11,170 bases of DNA from Actinomycetales bacterium (GTDB taxonomy: Bacteria; Actinomycetota; Actinomycetes; Actinomycetales; Cellulomonadaceae), in contig JAATES010000110.1 of the NCBI GenBank assembly GCA_015655615.1, forward strand, positions 1 through 11,170, read 5' to 3'. The position numbers were made by a program, and so were the translations under genes. Shown in pieces: positions 1-6,709 of this stretch. The notes beneath the pieces were generated by a model. It ran no database searches and was not told the origin of the DNA. It saw nothing but the letters and a program-made list of their open reading frames with translations. Position 1 is the stretch's first letter. Each line of letters starts with the position of its first letter.

Positions 1-165
1 ATCACGACGGTCTCCTACGACCCGTCGGAGATGGGCCGCCTCGCGGCGCGCAGAGCCCTCGAATGTGCCTGCGTCCCCAGGGAGGCGATAGCTCCCACTG
101 TGCTGCCCGCCGGGTTGGTCCTGCGGGGTTCGGGCGAGCGAATTCCGGTGAGCGCCGGTCGCTAG
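1..165 (+). CDS. LacI-family transcriptional regulator, C-terminal fragment (5' end outside window)
   Basis: Frame 1 is open from the first base to a TAG at 163-165 and gives 54 residues. The fragment opens with ITTVSYDPSEMGRLAA and closes with LPAGLVLRGSGER. This matches the end of LacI/GalR-family repressors, where the last strand and helix of the periplasmic-binding-protein-like effector domain read roughly 'LTTVrqp..emGrlA...l' and then 'lPteLvvRgS'. The DNA-binding helix-turn-helix and most of the sugar-binding pocket lie upstream of the window, so neither operator nor ligand can be named. Its stop codon is shared with the putative -10 box of the next gene (TAGGCT, 163-168), and the two genes are 9 bp apart. 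The family call is fairly sure; the function is unknown. Confidence 0.8.
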   Translation: MTTVSYDPSEMGRLAARRALECACVPREAIAPTVLPAGLVLRGSGERIPVSAGR

Positions 166-168
166 GCT
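163..168 (+). promoter_or_regulatory. Putative -10 box of a leaderless corA transcript
   Basis: TAGGCT fits the actinobacterial TANNNT -10 pattern and is followed by exactly 6 nt (ggcacc) and then the ATG of corA at 175. Transcription starting about 7 nt after the -10 would begin on the start codon itself, and no Shine-Dalgarno sequence is visible. The same hexamer and spacing precede the HAD gene (6639-6644), and TAGAGT with the same spacing precedes the aminotransferase gene. No convincing -35 is seen, which is common in actinobacteria. This is inferred from pattern only. Confidence 0.5.
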
Positions 169-174
169 GGCACC

Positions 175-1176
175 ATGGCAAGCACCCGGTTGTACCGCGA
201 CGGAGAGGCGGTCCGTGACGGCATCGAGCTGGCTGAGGTCTCCGAACTGGGCGCCGATCACTCCAACCTGCTCTGGATCGACCTGACCGACCCGGAGGAC
301 AGTGAGCTCGCCGAGCTGGCTGCAGAGTTGGGTCTGCATCCACTCGCCATCGAGGACGTGCACGAGGAGCATCAGCGATCCAAACTGGACCGCTACGACT
401 CGCACCTCTTCCTGGTGGCATATGCGCTGATCGCCCATCCGCACATCGACGAGCTGGAGCGGCGAGAGATCAACGCCTTTGTGCTGTCGAACATCTTGGT
501 CACGGTGCGTCCGGGGGACGCGTTCGACATGGCTCCCGTCCAGCGGCAGTGGGCGGCCCACCCGGAGCTGATCGCACAGGGGGTCGGAGGTCTGCTCTGG
601 GGCCTGCTCGATGTGACGGTGGACAGCCATTTCGACACCGTGCAACAGCTCGATGAGCAACTCGACGCGCTTGAGGAGGCCGTGTTCGCCGAGCATCCCC
701 AGACCGCTGAGGTCCAGCGTGCTGCCTATGTGGCGCACAAGCAGCTGGTGACCCTCAGGCAGCTCGCCTTGCCGATGCGCGAGGTCGTCGGTGAGGTGAT
801 GCGACGCAAAGGCCTGGTGGGCGGTGACGACCTCGGCGCGCCGAGCGCGGGAGGGCCGGCGCTGGCACCCTATGTTCAGGATGTCTACGATCACACGCTA
901 CGGGTGGCCGATTGGACGGATTCGCTGCGCGACCTGGTCTCGACCATCCTGGACACCAACCTCACCGCGCAGGGCAACCGGATGAACCTGGTCATGAAGA
1001 AGGTGACCAGCTGGGCCGCGATCATTGCGGTGCCCACCCTGGTCACCGGCTTCTATGGCATGAACGTGCAGTACCCGATGTTCGGCACCCAGGCCGGGTT
1101 CTGGGTGTCCAGCGCGCTCATGGTGGTGGCGTCGCTCGTCCTCTACCTGCAGTTCAAGGCCAAGGACTGGCTCTGA
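175..1176 (+). CDS. corA: CorA-family magnesium/divalent metal channel
   Basis: This 333-residue protein matches the usual CorA length and layout: a long soluble N-terminal domain followed by two C-terminal membrane helices. The first helix (about residues 278-294) runs into the family signature YGMN, with Gly-Met-Asn at 295-297, which forms the ion selectivity filter in CorA pentamers. The second helix covers about 307-327, followed by a short basic tail ending KAKDWL. The loop after GMN (VQYPMFGTQ) lacks the acidic residues of the classical E. coli-type loop; related actinobacterial CorA proteins vary here. The expected role is passive Mg2+ (or Co2+/Ni2+) influx across the cytoplasmic membrane; transported ions cannot be read from sequence. 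The ATG at 175 is chosen because it sits 6 nt after TAGGCT (leaderless). It is convergent with the LapA-like gene, with a gap of 42 bp. Confidence 0.9.
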   Translation: MASTRLYRDGEAVRDGIELAEVSELGADHSNLLWIDLTDPEDSELAELAAELGLHPLAIEDVHEEHQRSKLDRYDSHLFLVAYALIAHPHIDELERREINAFVLSNILVTVRPGDAFDMAPVQRQWAAHPELIAQGVGGLLWGLLDVTVDSHFDTVQQLDEQLDALEEAVFAEHPQTAEVQRAAYVAHKQLVTLRQLALPMREVVGEVMRRKGLVGGDDLGAPSAGGPALAPYVQDVYDHTLRVADWTDSLRDLVSTILDTNLTAQGNRMNLVMKKVTSWAAIIAVPTLVTGFYGMNVQYPMFGTQAGFWVSSALMVVASLVLYLQFKAKDWL

Positions 1177-1218
1177 TGGGCAATGCGGTGCGTCACCGGG
1201 TTCATGGAGGCGCGGTGG

Positions 1219-1461
1219 TCACTTCTTCTTGCGCCGTGAGCGCCAGAGCGCACCGCTGAGCGCGCCGAGCACGAACAGCGCGGCGAGGACGACCCAGTTG
1301 GGAGCCGTCACCGTCACCCATAGCAGATGGAGGGAGACGTCCTCGCGGTTCTGTCCCACGAAGATCGCGGCCAGGATGACGAGGACGACGGATCCCCAGC
1401 GTGCGGCGAGGAAGCTGGTCGCTGCATTGCCAGACCGGGATGTCTGTTCGGGTTGGGTCAT
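1219..1461 (-). CDS. LapA-domain (DUF1049-type) small membrane protein
   Basis: This 80-residue protein has a polar N-terminus, a membrane helix at about 22-36, the segment VGQNREDVSLHLL, a second helix at about 53-73, and a strongly basic tail (RSRRKKK). A first helix ending in a 'N.e.V.l.ll' strand and a second Gly/Ala-rich helix with a basic cytosolic tail is the pattern of the LapA domain, named for the LPS-assembly protein A of Gram-negatives. In actinobacteria, which lack LPS, these proteins are membrane proteins of unknown role. The start at 1461 is supported by GGAG (1468-1471) 6 nt upstream, a clear Shine-Dalgarno sequence. It lies 63 bp downstream of the 35-residue ORF on the same strand and may be co-transcribed with it. 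Family call is likely, function unknown. Confidence 0.75.
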   Translation of the reverse strand: MTQPEQTSRSGNAATSFLAARWGSVVLVILAAIFVGQNREDVSLHLLWVTVTAPNWVVLAALFVLGALSGALWRSRRKKK

Positions 1462-1524
1462 CGGGGACTCCGGGGGTGAGGGTTCAACAGGTGGACGGGT
1501 GAGCTTCTCACCCCTGGCCGTTGG

Positions 1525-1632
1525 TCAGTCCTGCGCGGCAGCGGGGCCTGCTCTCTTCGTGAGGAAGGCCAGGGGCAGGGCGAGCGCCGCAGCGCCGAGG
1601 AAGATCGCCAGCCGTGTCGTCAATCTGACCAT
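1525..1632 (-). CDS. Hypothetical 35-residue single-helix membrane protein
   Basis: A short reading frame starts at the ATG at 1632 and ends in TGA at 1525. It encodes a basic N-terminus (MVRLTTR), one hydrophobic helix at about residues 8-24 (LAIFLGAAALALPLAFL), then TKR and an Ala/Pro-rich tail ending AAAQD. Positive charges on both sides make the orientation unclear. There is no Shine-Dalgarno sequence, but CACACT (1639-1644 on this strand) stands exactly 6 nt before the ATG, the spacing of a leaderless promoter also found at the methyltransferase gene. The frame stays open upstream to 1734, but that extension runs into ppc and has no start signal. I do not recognise a family. It may be a real small membrane protein expressed with the downstream LapA-like gene. 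Confidence 0.45.
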   Translation of the reverse strand: MVRLTTRLAIFLGAAALALPLAFLTKRAGPAAAQD

Positions 1633-1638
1633 GGCTAC

Positions 1639-1644
1639 AGTGTG
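1639..1644 (-). promoter_or_regulatory. Putative -10 box (CACACT) of the small membrane-protein unit
   Basis: On the minus strand CACACT is followed by 6 nt (gtagcc) and then ATG. It fits the -10 pattern only loosely (A at position 2 and T at position 6, with C in place of the first T). The identical hexamer at the identical distance from the methyltransferase ATG (7949-7954) makes it worth recording. No clear -35 is visible. Confidence 0.3.
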
Positions 1645-1725
1645 CCGCGTGACGGGGCCGAGAGCATCCGCAGCCGAGGTGCGATGCCTCCTCAGATCGG
1701 CCGGATTTGTGGACAAGGTGCGTGA

Positions 1726-4446
1726 GTGAAACAAAAGCGACCTACCCTATACCGTGTGAACGACCACTCAGCAGCCCGCCTTGGCGAGCACCAGAGCATT
1801 CGACGACTGTTTGCGCGCCATGAGGTCCCCGAGCTCATGCGGGAGGACGTCCGGCTCCTCGGCAACCTGCTGGGCACGGTGCTGGACGAATCGGGTGCAC
1901 CGGGATTGCTCGCCGACGTCGAGAGGCTGCGCGAGCTGACGATCCGCGCCTACGACGATCCCGGGTCGACGGCCTTCGAGGACGCCGCGCAATTGGTCGG
2001 CACGTTCGGCCTGGAGCGGTCCGAGCTGGTCGCGCGGGCTTTCACCTGTTACTTCCACCTGGCGAACCTCGCTGAGGAGTACCACCGGGTGCGTGTGCTC
2101 CGGCAGCGCGAGTCCGGGGTGGCGGCTTATGACATCACTGTGGATGACACGCTCTCCGATGCGTTCACGCAACTGGCGGACGAGGTCGGCCGTGACGAGG
2201 CGCTCGTCCGGCTGCGTGCACTGGAGTTCCGCCCGGTTCTGACCGCTCACCCCACCGAGGCCCGGCGGCGAGCGGTCACGGGTGCCATCCGCCGCATCCA
2301 TGACCTGCTTGCGGAACGGGACTCCCTGCGGCTGGGCGGGACGTCGCTGGCCGAGAACGACCGGCGCATGCTCGCCGAGATCGACGGGCTATGGCGCACC
2401 TCCCTGATCCGCCAGCACAAGCCGAGCGTGCAGGACGAGGTCCGCCAGATCATGAGCGTCTTCGATTCCACGCTGTTCGACGTCTTCCCTGCGGTCTACC
2501 GGCGGTTCGACGACTGGCTCCATGCGGAGGAGGCGGGCCGCGTGGCACCGGCTGTGGTGCCCTTTGTCAGCCTGGGATCCTGGATCGGCGGCGACCGGGA
2601 TGGGAATCCCAACGTCACCTCGGAGATCACCCGCGAGGCGGCGCAGATCGCCTCGGACCACATCTTGGTCGCTCTGGAGCGAGGGGCTCATTCGATCTCG
2701 CGCAAGCTCACCGCGGACGACGGCACGACACCGCCCTCCACGGATCTTCAAGCATTGTGGAACCGGCAGCGGCAGCTCTCCGGCAAACTGACGACTCTTG
2801 CCGAGGCCAAGTCGGTCAAGGAGCGACACCGTGCGGTGATGCTGGTGATCTCCGAGCGGATCGCGGCGACCCGCCGCCGGGACGCCGACCTCGCCTACGC
2901 AGGTGCGGAGCAGCTGGAGGCCGACCTGCGCGTCGTCCAGCGGTCTCTGGTCGACGCGGGAGCGCCCCGCGCGGCCTACGGCGATGTGCAGAAGCTCATC
3001 TGGCAGGTCCAGACCTTCGGATTCCACCTCGCCGAGCTGGAGGTGCGCCAGCATTCCCAGGTGCATGCCGAGGCGCTTGCCGAGATCGCCGAGAAGGGCA
3101 TTCTGGGCGACTTGTCACCGCGTACCCGCGAGGTGCTGGACACCTACCGCGCCATCGGCGCGATCCAGCGCCGGTACGGCGTGCGCGCGGTGCGGCGGTA
3201 CATCATCTCGTTCACGCAGGCCCCCGAGCACCTGGCGGCCGTGTATCAGCTGGCGGAACTGGCCTTCTCCGACCCTGCAGACGTTCCGGTGCTCGACGCG
3301 ATCCCGCTGTTCGAGACGTTCGCGGATCTGGAGAACGCCGTACCGATCCTCGAGGCGATGCTCGACATCCCTGCCGTCCAGCGGCGGCTCTCTGAGAACG
3401 GCCGCCGGGTCGAGATCATGCTCGGCTATTCGGACTCCTCCAAGGACGTCGGCCCGGTCTCGGCCACGCTCGCCCTGCATTACGCCCAGGAGCGGATCAC
3501 GGCCTGGGCCGAGCGGCATGACATCACGCTGACCTTGTTCCACGGGCGCGGGGGCGCATTGGGGCGCGGCGGCGGCCCGGCGAACCGGGCCGTCCTGGCG
3601 CAGCCGCCGCATTCGGTGGACGGGCGATTCAAGCTCACCGAGCAGGGTGAGGTCATCCTCGCCCGGTACGGTGACCCCACGATCGCGGCTCAGCACATCG
3701 AGCATGTCGCCGCCGCGACCTTGCTGGCCTCGGCGCCCTCGGTGGAGAAGGTCAATGCGGAGGGCTCGGTGCGGTTCGCCCCGCTCGCGGCGGCCCTCGA
3801 TGAGGCATCCCGCGTGCGTTTCCACGAGCTGGTCAAGGCCGATGGCTTCCCGGCCTGGTTCGCTCAGGTGACTCCGCTCGAGGAGGTCGGCCTGCTGCCG
3901 ATCGGTTCGCGCCCCGCCCGGCGCGGGCTCTCCGTCTCCTCCCTCGACGATCTGCGCGCCATCCCGTGGGTGTTCTCCTGGTCGCAGGCTCGACTGAACC
4001 TGGCGGGCTGGTACGGTCTGGGCACGGCACTGGCCGCGGTCGGCGACCTCGATGAGCTTCAGGTGGCATACCGGGAATGGCCGGTGTTCGCCACCATGAT
4101 CGACAACGTGGAGATGTCCCTGGCGAAGACGGACGACCGGATCGCCGCGCTCTACCTGAACCTGGGCGAACGCCCGGATCTGGCGGGCTTGGTGCTCGAC
4201 GAGCTCCGGCTGACCCAGGAATGGGTGCTCAAGATCACCGGATCGACCTGGCCGTTGGAGAACCGGCGGGTGCTGGGACGCGCGGTTCAATTGCGCAGCC
4301 CCTACGTCGGCGCACTGTCGCTCATCCAGATCGGAGCGCTGAAGGCCCTGCGTACGGGAACCTCTGAGGCCTCCACGGAGGATCTTCAGCACTTGCTGCT
4401 GCTGACCGTCAACGGTGTCGCCGCGGGGCTGCAGAACACGGGATGA
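1726..4446 (+). CDS. ppc: Phosphoenolpyruvate carboxylase
   Basis: This gene encodes phosphoenolpyruvate carboxylase, the biotin-independent cytosolic enzyme that carboxylates PEP with bicarbonate to oxaloacetate and refills the TCA cycle. At 906 residues it has normal length. All main PEPC signatures are present: FRPVLTAHPTEARRR with catalytic His at about 175; SWIGGDRDGNPNVT near 287-300; GYSDSSKD with Lys at about 573; the glycine-rich loop FHGRGGALGRGGGP from about 605 holding the bicarbonate/PEP arginines; QGEVILARYG; and a C-terminal QNTG, whose Asn helps bind the inhibitory aspartate in characterised bacterial enzymes. Allosteric feedback by aspartate/malate is therefore expected. The start is uncertain: GTG at 1726 has AAGG 7 nt upstream, while an in-frame GTG at 1756 follows TACCCT (1743-1748) by 7 nt and would be leaderless, giving 896 residues. 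It appears to be monocistronic. Confidence 0.97.
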   Translation: MKQKRPTLYRVNDHSAARLGEHQSIRRLFARHEVPELMREDVRLLGNLLGTVLDESGAPGLLADVERLRELTIRAYDDPGSTAFEDAAQLVGTFGLERSELVARAFTCYFHLANLAEEYHRVRVLRQRESGVAAYDITVDDTLSDAFTQLADEVGRDEALVRLRALEFRPVLTAHPTEARRRAVTGAIRRIHDLLAERDSLRLGGTSLAENDRRMLAEIDGLWRTSLIRQHKPSVQDEVRQIMSVFDSTLFDVFPAVYRRFDDWLHAEEAGRVAPAVVPFVSLGSWIGGDRDGNPNVTSEITREAAQIASDHILVALERGAHSISRKLTADDGTTPPSTDLQALWNRQRQLSGKLTTLAEAKSVKERHRAVMLVISERIAATRRRDADLAYAGAEQLEADLRVVQRSLVDAGAPRAAYGDVQKLIWQVQTFGFHLAELEVRQHSQVHAEALAEIAEKGILGDLSPRTREVLDTYRAIGAIQRRYGVRAVRRYIISFTQAPEHLAAVYQLAELAFSDPADVPVLDAIPLFETFADLENAVPILEAMLDIPAVQRRLSENGRRVEIMLGYSDSSKDVGPVSATLALHYAQERITAWAERHDITLTLFHGRGGALGRGGGPANRAVLAQPPHSVDGRFKLTEQGEVILARYGDPTIAAQHIEHVAAATLLASAPSVEKVNAEGSVRFAPLAAALDEASRVRFHELVKADGFPAWFAQVTPLEEVGLLPIGSRPARRGLSVSSLDDLRAIPWVFSWSQARLNLAGWYGLGTALAAVGDLDELQVAYREWPVFATMIDNVEMSLAKTDDRIAALYLNLGERPDLAGLVLDELRLTQEWVLKITGSTWPLENRRVLGRAVQLRSPYVGALSLIQIGALKALRTGTSEASTEDLQHLLLLTVNGVAAGLQNTG

Positions 4447-4448
4447 TC

Positions 4449-4474
4449 GGTCGCAGGCGCTGCGGCTGCCGACC
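4449..4474 (+). terminator. Hairpin directly after ppc, possible terminator
   Basis: Two nucleotides after the ppc stop, GGTCGCAG (4449-4456) can pair with CTG-C-CGACC (4466-4474), giving 8 bp with one bulged C and a 9-nt loop. No T-run follows, so it is at best a U-less terminator or an mRNA 3'-end stabiliser. Hairpins of this strength also arise by chance in such GC-rich DNA; its position right after a long gene is the main support. Confidence 0.35.
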
Positions 4475-4500
4475 CGCCCGCAGGGGGGCCGGACGCGCCC

Positions 4501-4524
4501 CCGACCCTCTCTGATGGAGGTCGG
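4501..4524 (+). terminator. Second hairpin in the ppc-aminotransferase gap, possible terminator
   Basis: CCGACC (4501-4506) and GGTCGG (4519-4524) are perfect inverted repeats. With C4507 bulged, two further pairs (TC/GA) extend the stem to 8 bp around a 7-nt loop. No T-tract follows. It lies 40 bp upstream of the putative aminotransferase promoter, a plausible place to end ppc transcription. The rest of the 130-bp gap holds a G-run/C-run pair (4483-4488 with 4498-4502) that would compete with this stem. Confidence 0.3.
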
Positions 4525-4564
4525 ACAGTCGGGACGCTGGATGCTGTTGGCGGATGGTGCGCAA

Positions 4565-4570
4565 TAGAGT
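4565..4570 (+). promoter_or_regulatory. Putative -10 box of a leaderless aminotransferase transcript
   Basis: TAGAGT (TANNNT type) is followed by exactly 6 nt (ggcggg) and the ATG at 4577. The G-rich spacer abuts the ATG, too close to serve as a normal ribosome binding site, so leaderless initiation is the better reading. The geometry is identical to that of corA and of the HAD gene if the latter starts at 6632. There is no recognisable -35. Confidence 0.5.
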
Positions 4571-4576
4571 GGCGGG

Positions 4577-5773
4577 ATGACCTCAGAATCCTCCCCGGGG
4601 CGCGTCCACGATCCCTTGACGGTGCCGTTGGAGGTGCTGCGCCACCGAACCAGCGAGAAGTGGCGCCATTACCCGCCTGACGTGCTGCCGTTGTGGGTGG
4701 CCGAGATGGACGTCGACCTCGCGCCCTCCGTGGTCTCTGCGCTACAGCGCACGGTGCGGTCCAGTGACACGGGCTACCAATGCGGGACGGACTACCAGCA
4801 GGCCTTCGCCAGCTTCGCGCAGCAGTCCTGGGGCTGGGAGCCGGACACCGCCCGGATGGAGACGGTACCGGACGTCATGCAGGGCGTCATGGCCCTGCTG
4901 GCCATGGTGATGCCGGCGGGAGGGCCGGTGGTGGTGAGCACCCCGGCGTATCCGCCCTTGCTGGAGTTCCCCAGGGCTGCGGGTTTCGAGGTGATCACCA
5001 CCGGCCTGACGGCGCAGGGTCGCCTCGACCTGGAGGCCATCGCGGATACGTTCCGTGCGGTGGGCCGGACTCAGCCGCCCAGCACCCGGAACACGACGCG
5101 CGTGCGCGGCGTCTATCTGCTGTGCAACCCGCATAACCCGACCGGGACCGTCCACACCAGGGAGGAGCTGTCCAGCCTGGCTGCGCTCGCCGACGACCAC
5201 GGAATCGTCCTGGTGTCGGACGAGATCCACGCACCCTTGACCACCGTCGCGTTCACGCCGCTGCTGACGGTGACGCAGCGCGGCTACAGCCTGACGTCGG
5301 CCTCCAAGGCCTGGAACCTCGCAGGACTGAAGTCTGCGCTGGTCGTGGCCGGCCGGGAGGCGCCGCAGCCGGTGATCGCGTTGCCTCCTCACGTGCGGGG
5401 AATGGGGAGCCACGTGGCCGCGATCGCGCACACCGCCGCGCTCACCGGCAGCCGGGACTGGCTCGCGGATCTCAATGCCGCCCTGGCGGTGCGCCGTAAC
5501 CTGGTGGCGGCGTTGCTTGCCCATCGGATCCCCACGGTGCGATTCCAGCCGCCCCAGGGAACCTATCTGGCCTGGCTCGACTTCCGGGATTGCCGGACGC
5601 TGCGCGGGGACCCCTTGGGCGAGGACCCTGCCCGCTACCTGCTGCGAGAGGCCAAGGTCGCACTGACGCCCGGCGCGGCATTCAACGGCCCGGGATTCGC
5701 ACGGCTCAATTTCGCTGCGTCGCAGGAACTGCTGGTCCAGGCCGTGGACCAGATGGCGGAAGTCCTGGCCTAG
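4577..5773 (+). CDS. MalY/PatB-type PLP-dependent cystathionine beta-lyase / aminotransferase
   Basis: This 398-residue fold-type I PLP enzyme belongs to the class I/II aminotransferases, in the MalY/PatB C-S lyase subgroup. Visible signatures are LPLWVAEMDVDLAP near the N-terminus (the subgroup's 'LPlWvADMDf'), CNPHNPTGTVHTREEL with the cofactor/substrate Asn at about 184-187, VSDEIHAPLT with the Asp that pairs with the PLP pyridine nitrogen at about 215, and SASKAWNLAGLK with the Schiff-base Lys at about 244. A late GTYLAWLDFR and FARLNFA segment supplies the carboxylate-binding region. Members cleave cystathionine or cysteine conjugates to a thiol, pyruvate and ammonia, feeding methionine synthesis; some also act as regulators (E. 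coli MalY) or as aminotransferases. Substrate cannot be fixed from sequence. The start is chosen from the -10 spacing. Its stop lies 7 bp from the convergent HAD gene. Confidence 0.88.
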   Translation: MTSESSPGRVHDPLTVPLEVLRHRTSEKWRHYPPDVLPLWVAEMDVDLAPSVVSALQRTVRSSDTGYQCGTDYQQAFASFAQQSWGWEPDTARMETVPDVMQGVMALLAMVMPAGGPVVVSTPAYPPLLEFPRAAGFEVITTGLTAQGRLDLEAIADTFRAVGRTQPPSTRNTTRVRGVYLLCNPHNPTGTVHTREELSSLAALADDHGIVLVSDEIHAPLTTVAFTPLLTVTQRGYSLTSASKAWNLAGLKSALVVAGREAPQPVIALPPHVRGMGSHVAAIAHTAALTGSRDWLADLNAALAVRRNLVAALLAHRIPTVRFQPPQGTYLAWLDFRDCRTLRGDPLGEDPARYLLREAKVALTPGAAFNGPGFARLNFAASQELLVQAVDQMAEVLA

Positions 5774-5779
5774 CAGGAC
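5762..5779. terminator. Possible bidirectional hairpin across two convergent stop codons
   Basis: GTCCTG (5762-5767) and CAGGAC (5774-5779) form a perfect 6-bp stem with loop GCCTAG. The loop carries the TAG stop of the aminotransferase gene (5771-5773), and the right arm ends one base before the stop codon of the convergent HAD gene (5781-5783). Being palindromic, it could act on both transcripts. No T-tract exists on either side, so it may act in RNA processing rather than as a classic intrinsic terminator. Confidence 0.4.
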
Positions 5780-5780
5780 G

Positions 5781-6632
5781 TCAGGAGAGCAGGTCCCGGA
5801 TCGCGGCTGCCAGGCCGTCCTCGGAGTTACTGGCGGTGACCCGCTGGGCGGCGGCCTGAACCTCGGGGGCTGCGTTGCCCATGGCGTACGACCGCCCCGC
5901 GAGAGCGAACATGCCGGTGTCGTTGTGACCGTCGCCGATCGCGGCGATCTCGGCTGACTCGAGGCCCAGGGAGTCCGCGAGGGCGGCCAGCCCATGTGAC
6001 TTGTCGGCCCCGGGCGCGGTGAGCTCGTAGTACAGCTCGCCAGTGAGGTGGGGCACGACGTCCGAGGGCAGGGTCGCGATGATGCCCGGGATCACGCCAG
6101 GGTGGTCCGGATCCGGCGGGACCATGATCTTGTGGGGCCCGATGCCGCGTGCTCGGGCGGCACCGAGATCGAGCAGGCCGGTGGCAGGGACACCGGTGAC
6201 CCGGGCCTCGAAGTCGACGACCTCGGCCGCCATGTTGAAGTACCAGCGCTCCGCATCGAACCAGAGGAGAGGAATGCTCGCGTCGGTGAAGGCCTCGGCG
6301 ACGATCAGGGCCGAGGCGAGAGTGAGGCGGTGCTCGGCCAGGATGTCGGTCTCGCCACCTGCGAGGTGACGCCCCACGAGTGCTCCCTGGAAGGCGACGA
6401 ACGGCTGGCCGCTCAGTCCGAGCTCGGCCTGCAGCAACCCGAGGGCCTGTGGCCCCCGCGCGGAGGCCAGGACCACCACCACCCCGGCTTCCCGGGCCTG
6501 CGAGATGGCGTCCTGCGTGGCCTGGGTGATGTGGTGATCCGGGGTCAGCAGAGTGCCGTCGACGTCGCTGGCGATCAGGCTGGGTGGCAGGTGGGACAGT
6601 GCAGGGCGGGAGGAGTACGAGGGGTCGACCAC
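5781..6632 (-). CDS. Cof-type HAD-superfamily hydrolase (sugar-phosphate/phosphate-ester phosphatase)
   Basis: All four HAD motifs are visible (numbering from the GTG at 6635): motif I ASDVDGTLL with nucleophile Asp24 and Asp26; motif II VLASARG with Ser58; motif III Lys212 in ADKSHGLAAL, the 'K..aL' form of Cof proteins; and motif IV IGDGHND with Asp235 and Asp239. The roughly 110-150-residue insert between motifs II and III is the type IIB cap. Such Cof/YidA-like Mg2+-dependent cytosolic phosphatases dephosphorylate sugar phosphates, FMN/PLP or nucleotides; this one's substrate is unknown. Two tandem GTG codons (6635, 6632) could start it. GTG 6632 lies 6 nt after TAGGCT as in corA, giving 283 residues; GTG 6635 would add one. 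It follows the methyltransferase gene in the same direction with 74 bp and its own promoter between. Confidence 0.88.
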   Translation of the reverse strand: MVDPSYSSRPALSHLPPSLIASDVDGTLLTPDHHITQATQDAISQAREAGVVVVLASARGPQALGLLQAELGLSGQPFVAFQGALVGRHLAGGETDILAEHRLTLASALIVAEAFTDASIPLLWFDAERWYFNMAAEVVDFEARVTGVPATGLLDLGAARARGIGPHKIMVPPDPDHPGVIPGIIATLPSDVVPHLTGELYYELTAPGADKSHGLAALADSLGLESAEIAAIGDGHNDTGMFALAGRSYAMGNAAPEVQAAAQRVTASNSEDGLAAAIRDLLS

Positions 6633-6638
6633 CACTCC

Positions 6639-6644
6639 AGCCTA
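6639..6644 (-). promoter_or_regulatory. Putative -10 box of a leaderless HAD-gene transcript
   Basis: On the minus strand TAGGCT is followed by ggagtg and then GTG (6630-6632). The hexamer is identical to that before corA and stands at the same 6-nt distance from a start codon. GGAG also lies in the spacer, but it is only 0-3 nt from either GTG, too near for normal Shine-Dalgarno use. This argues for GTG 6632 over GTG 6635 as start. Confidence 0.5.
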
Positions 6645-6709
6645 CCGGGGTGCGAGCGACGACCCTGCAGGGGAAGGCTTCGCGCCACCGGTGCTCCGGC
6701 TGACGCCGG

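Noticed and set aside
1194..1217. CACCG / CGGTG hairpin in the corA-LapA convergent gap
   Set aside because: Only 5 bp with a 14-nt loop and no T-tract; too weak to call a terminator.
1229..1729. Plus-strand frame of 166 codons between corA and ppc
   Set aside because: It is antisense to the LapA-like gene and the small membrane protein, has no start signal and no recognisable domain.
3115..4392. Long minus-strand open frame (425 codons) inside ppc
   Set aside because: It is antisense to a well-supported PEPC coding region; the Gln/Arg/His-rich composition is what GC-rich codon bias yields on the opposite strand, and no family motif is seen.
4742..5995. Long minus-strand open frame (417 codons) across the aminotransferase and HAD ends
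   Set aside because: It overlaps two genes with intact catalytic motifs, crosses their junction, and shows no motifs of its own.
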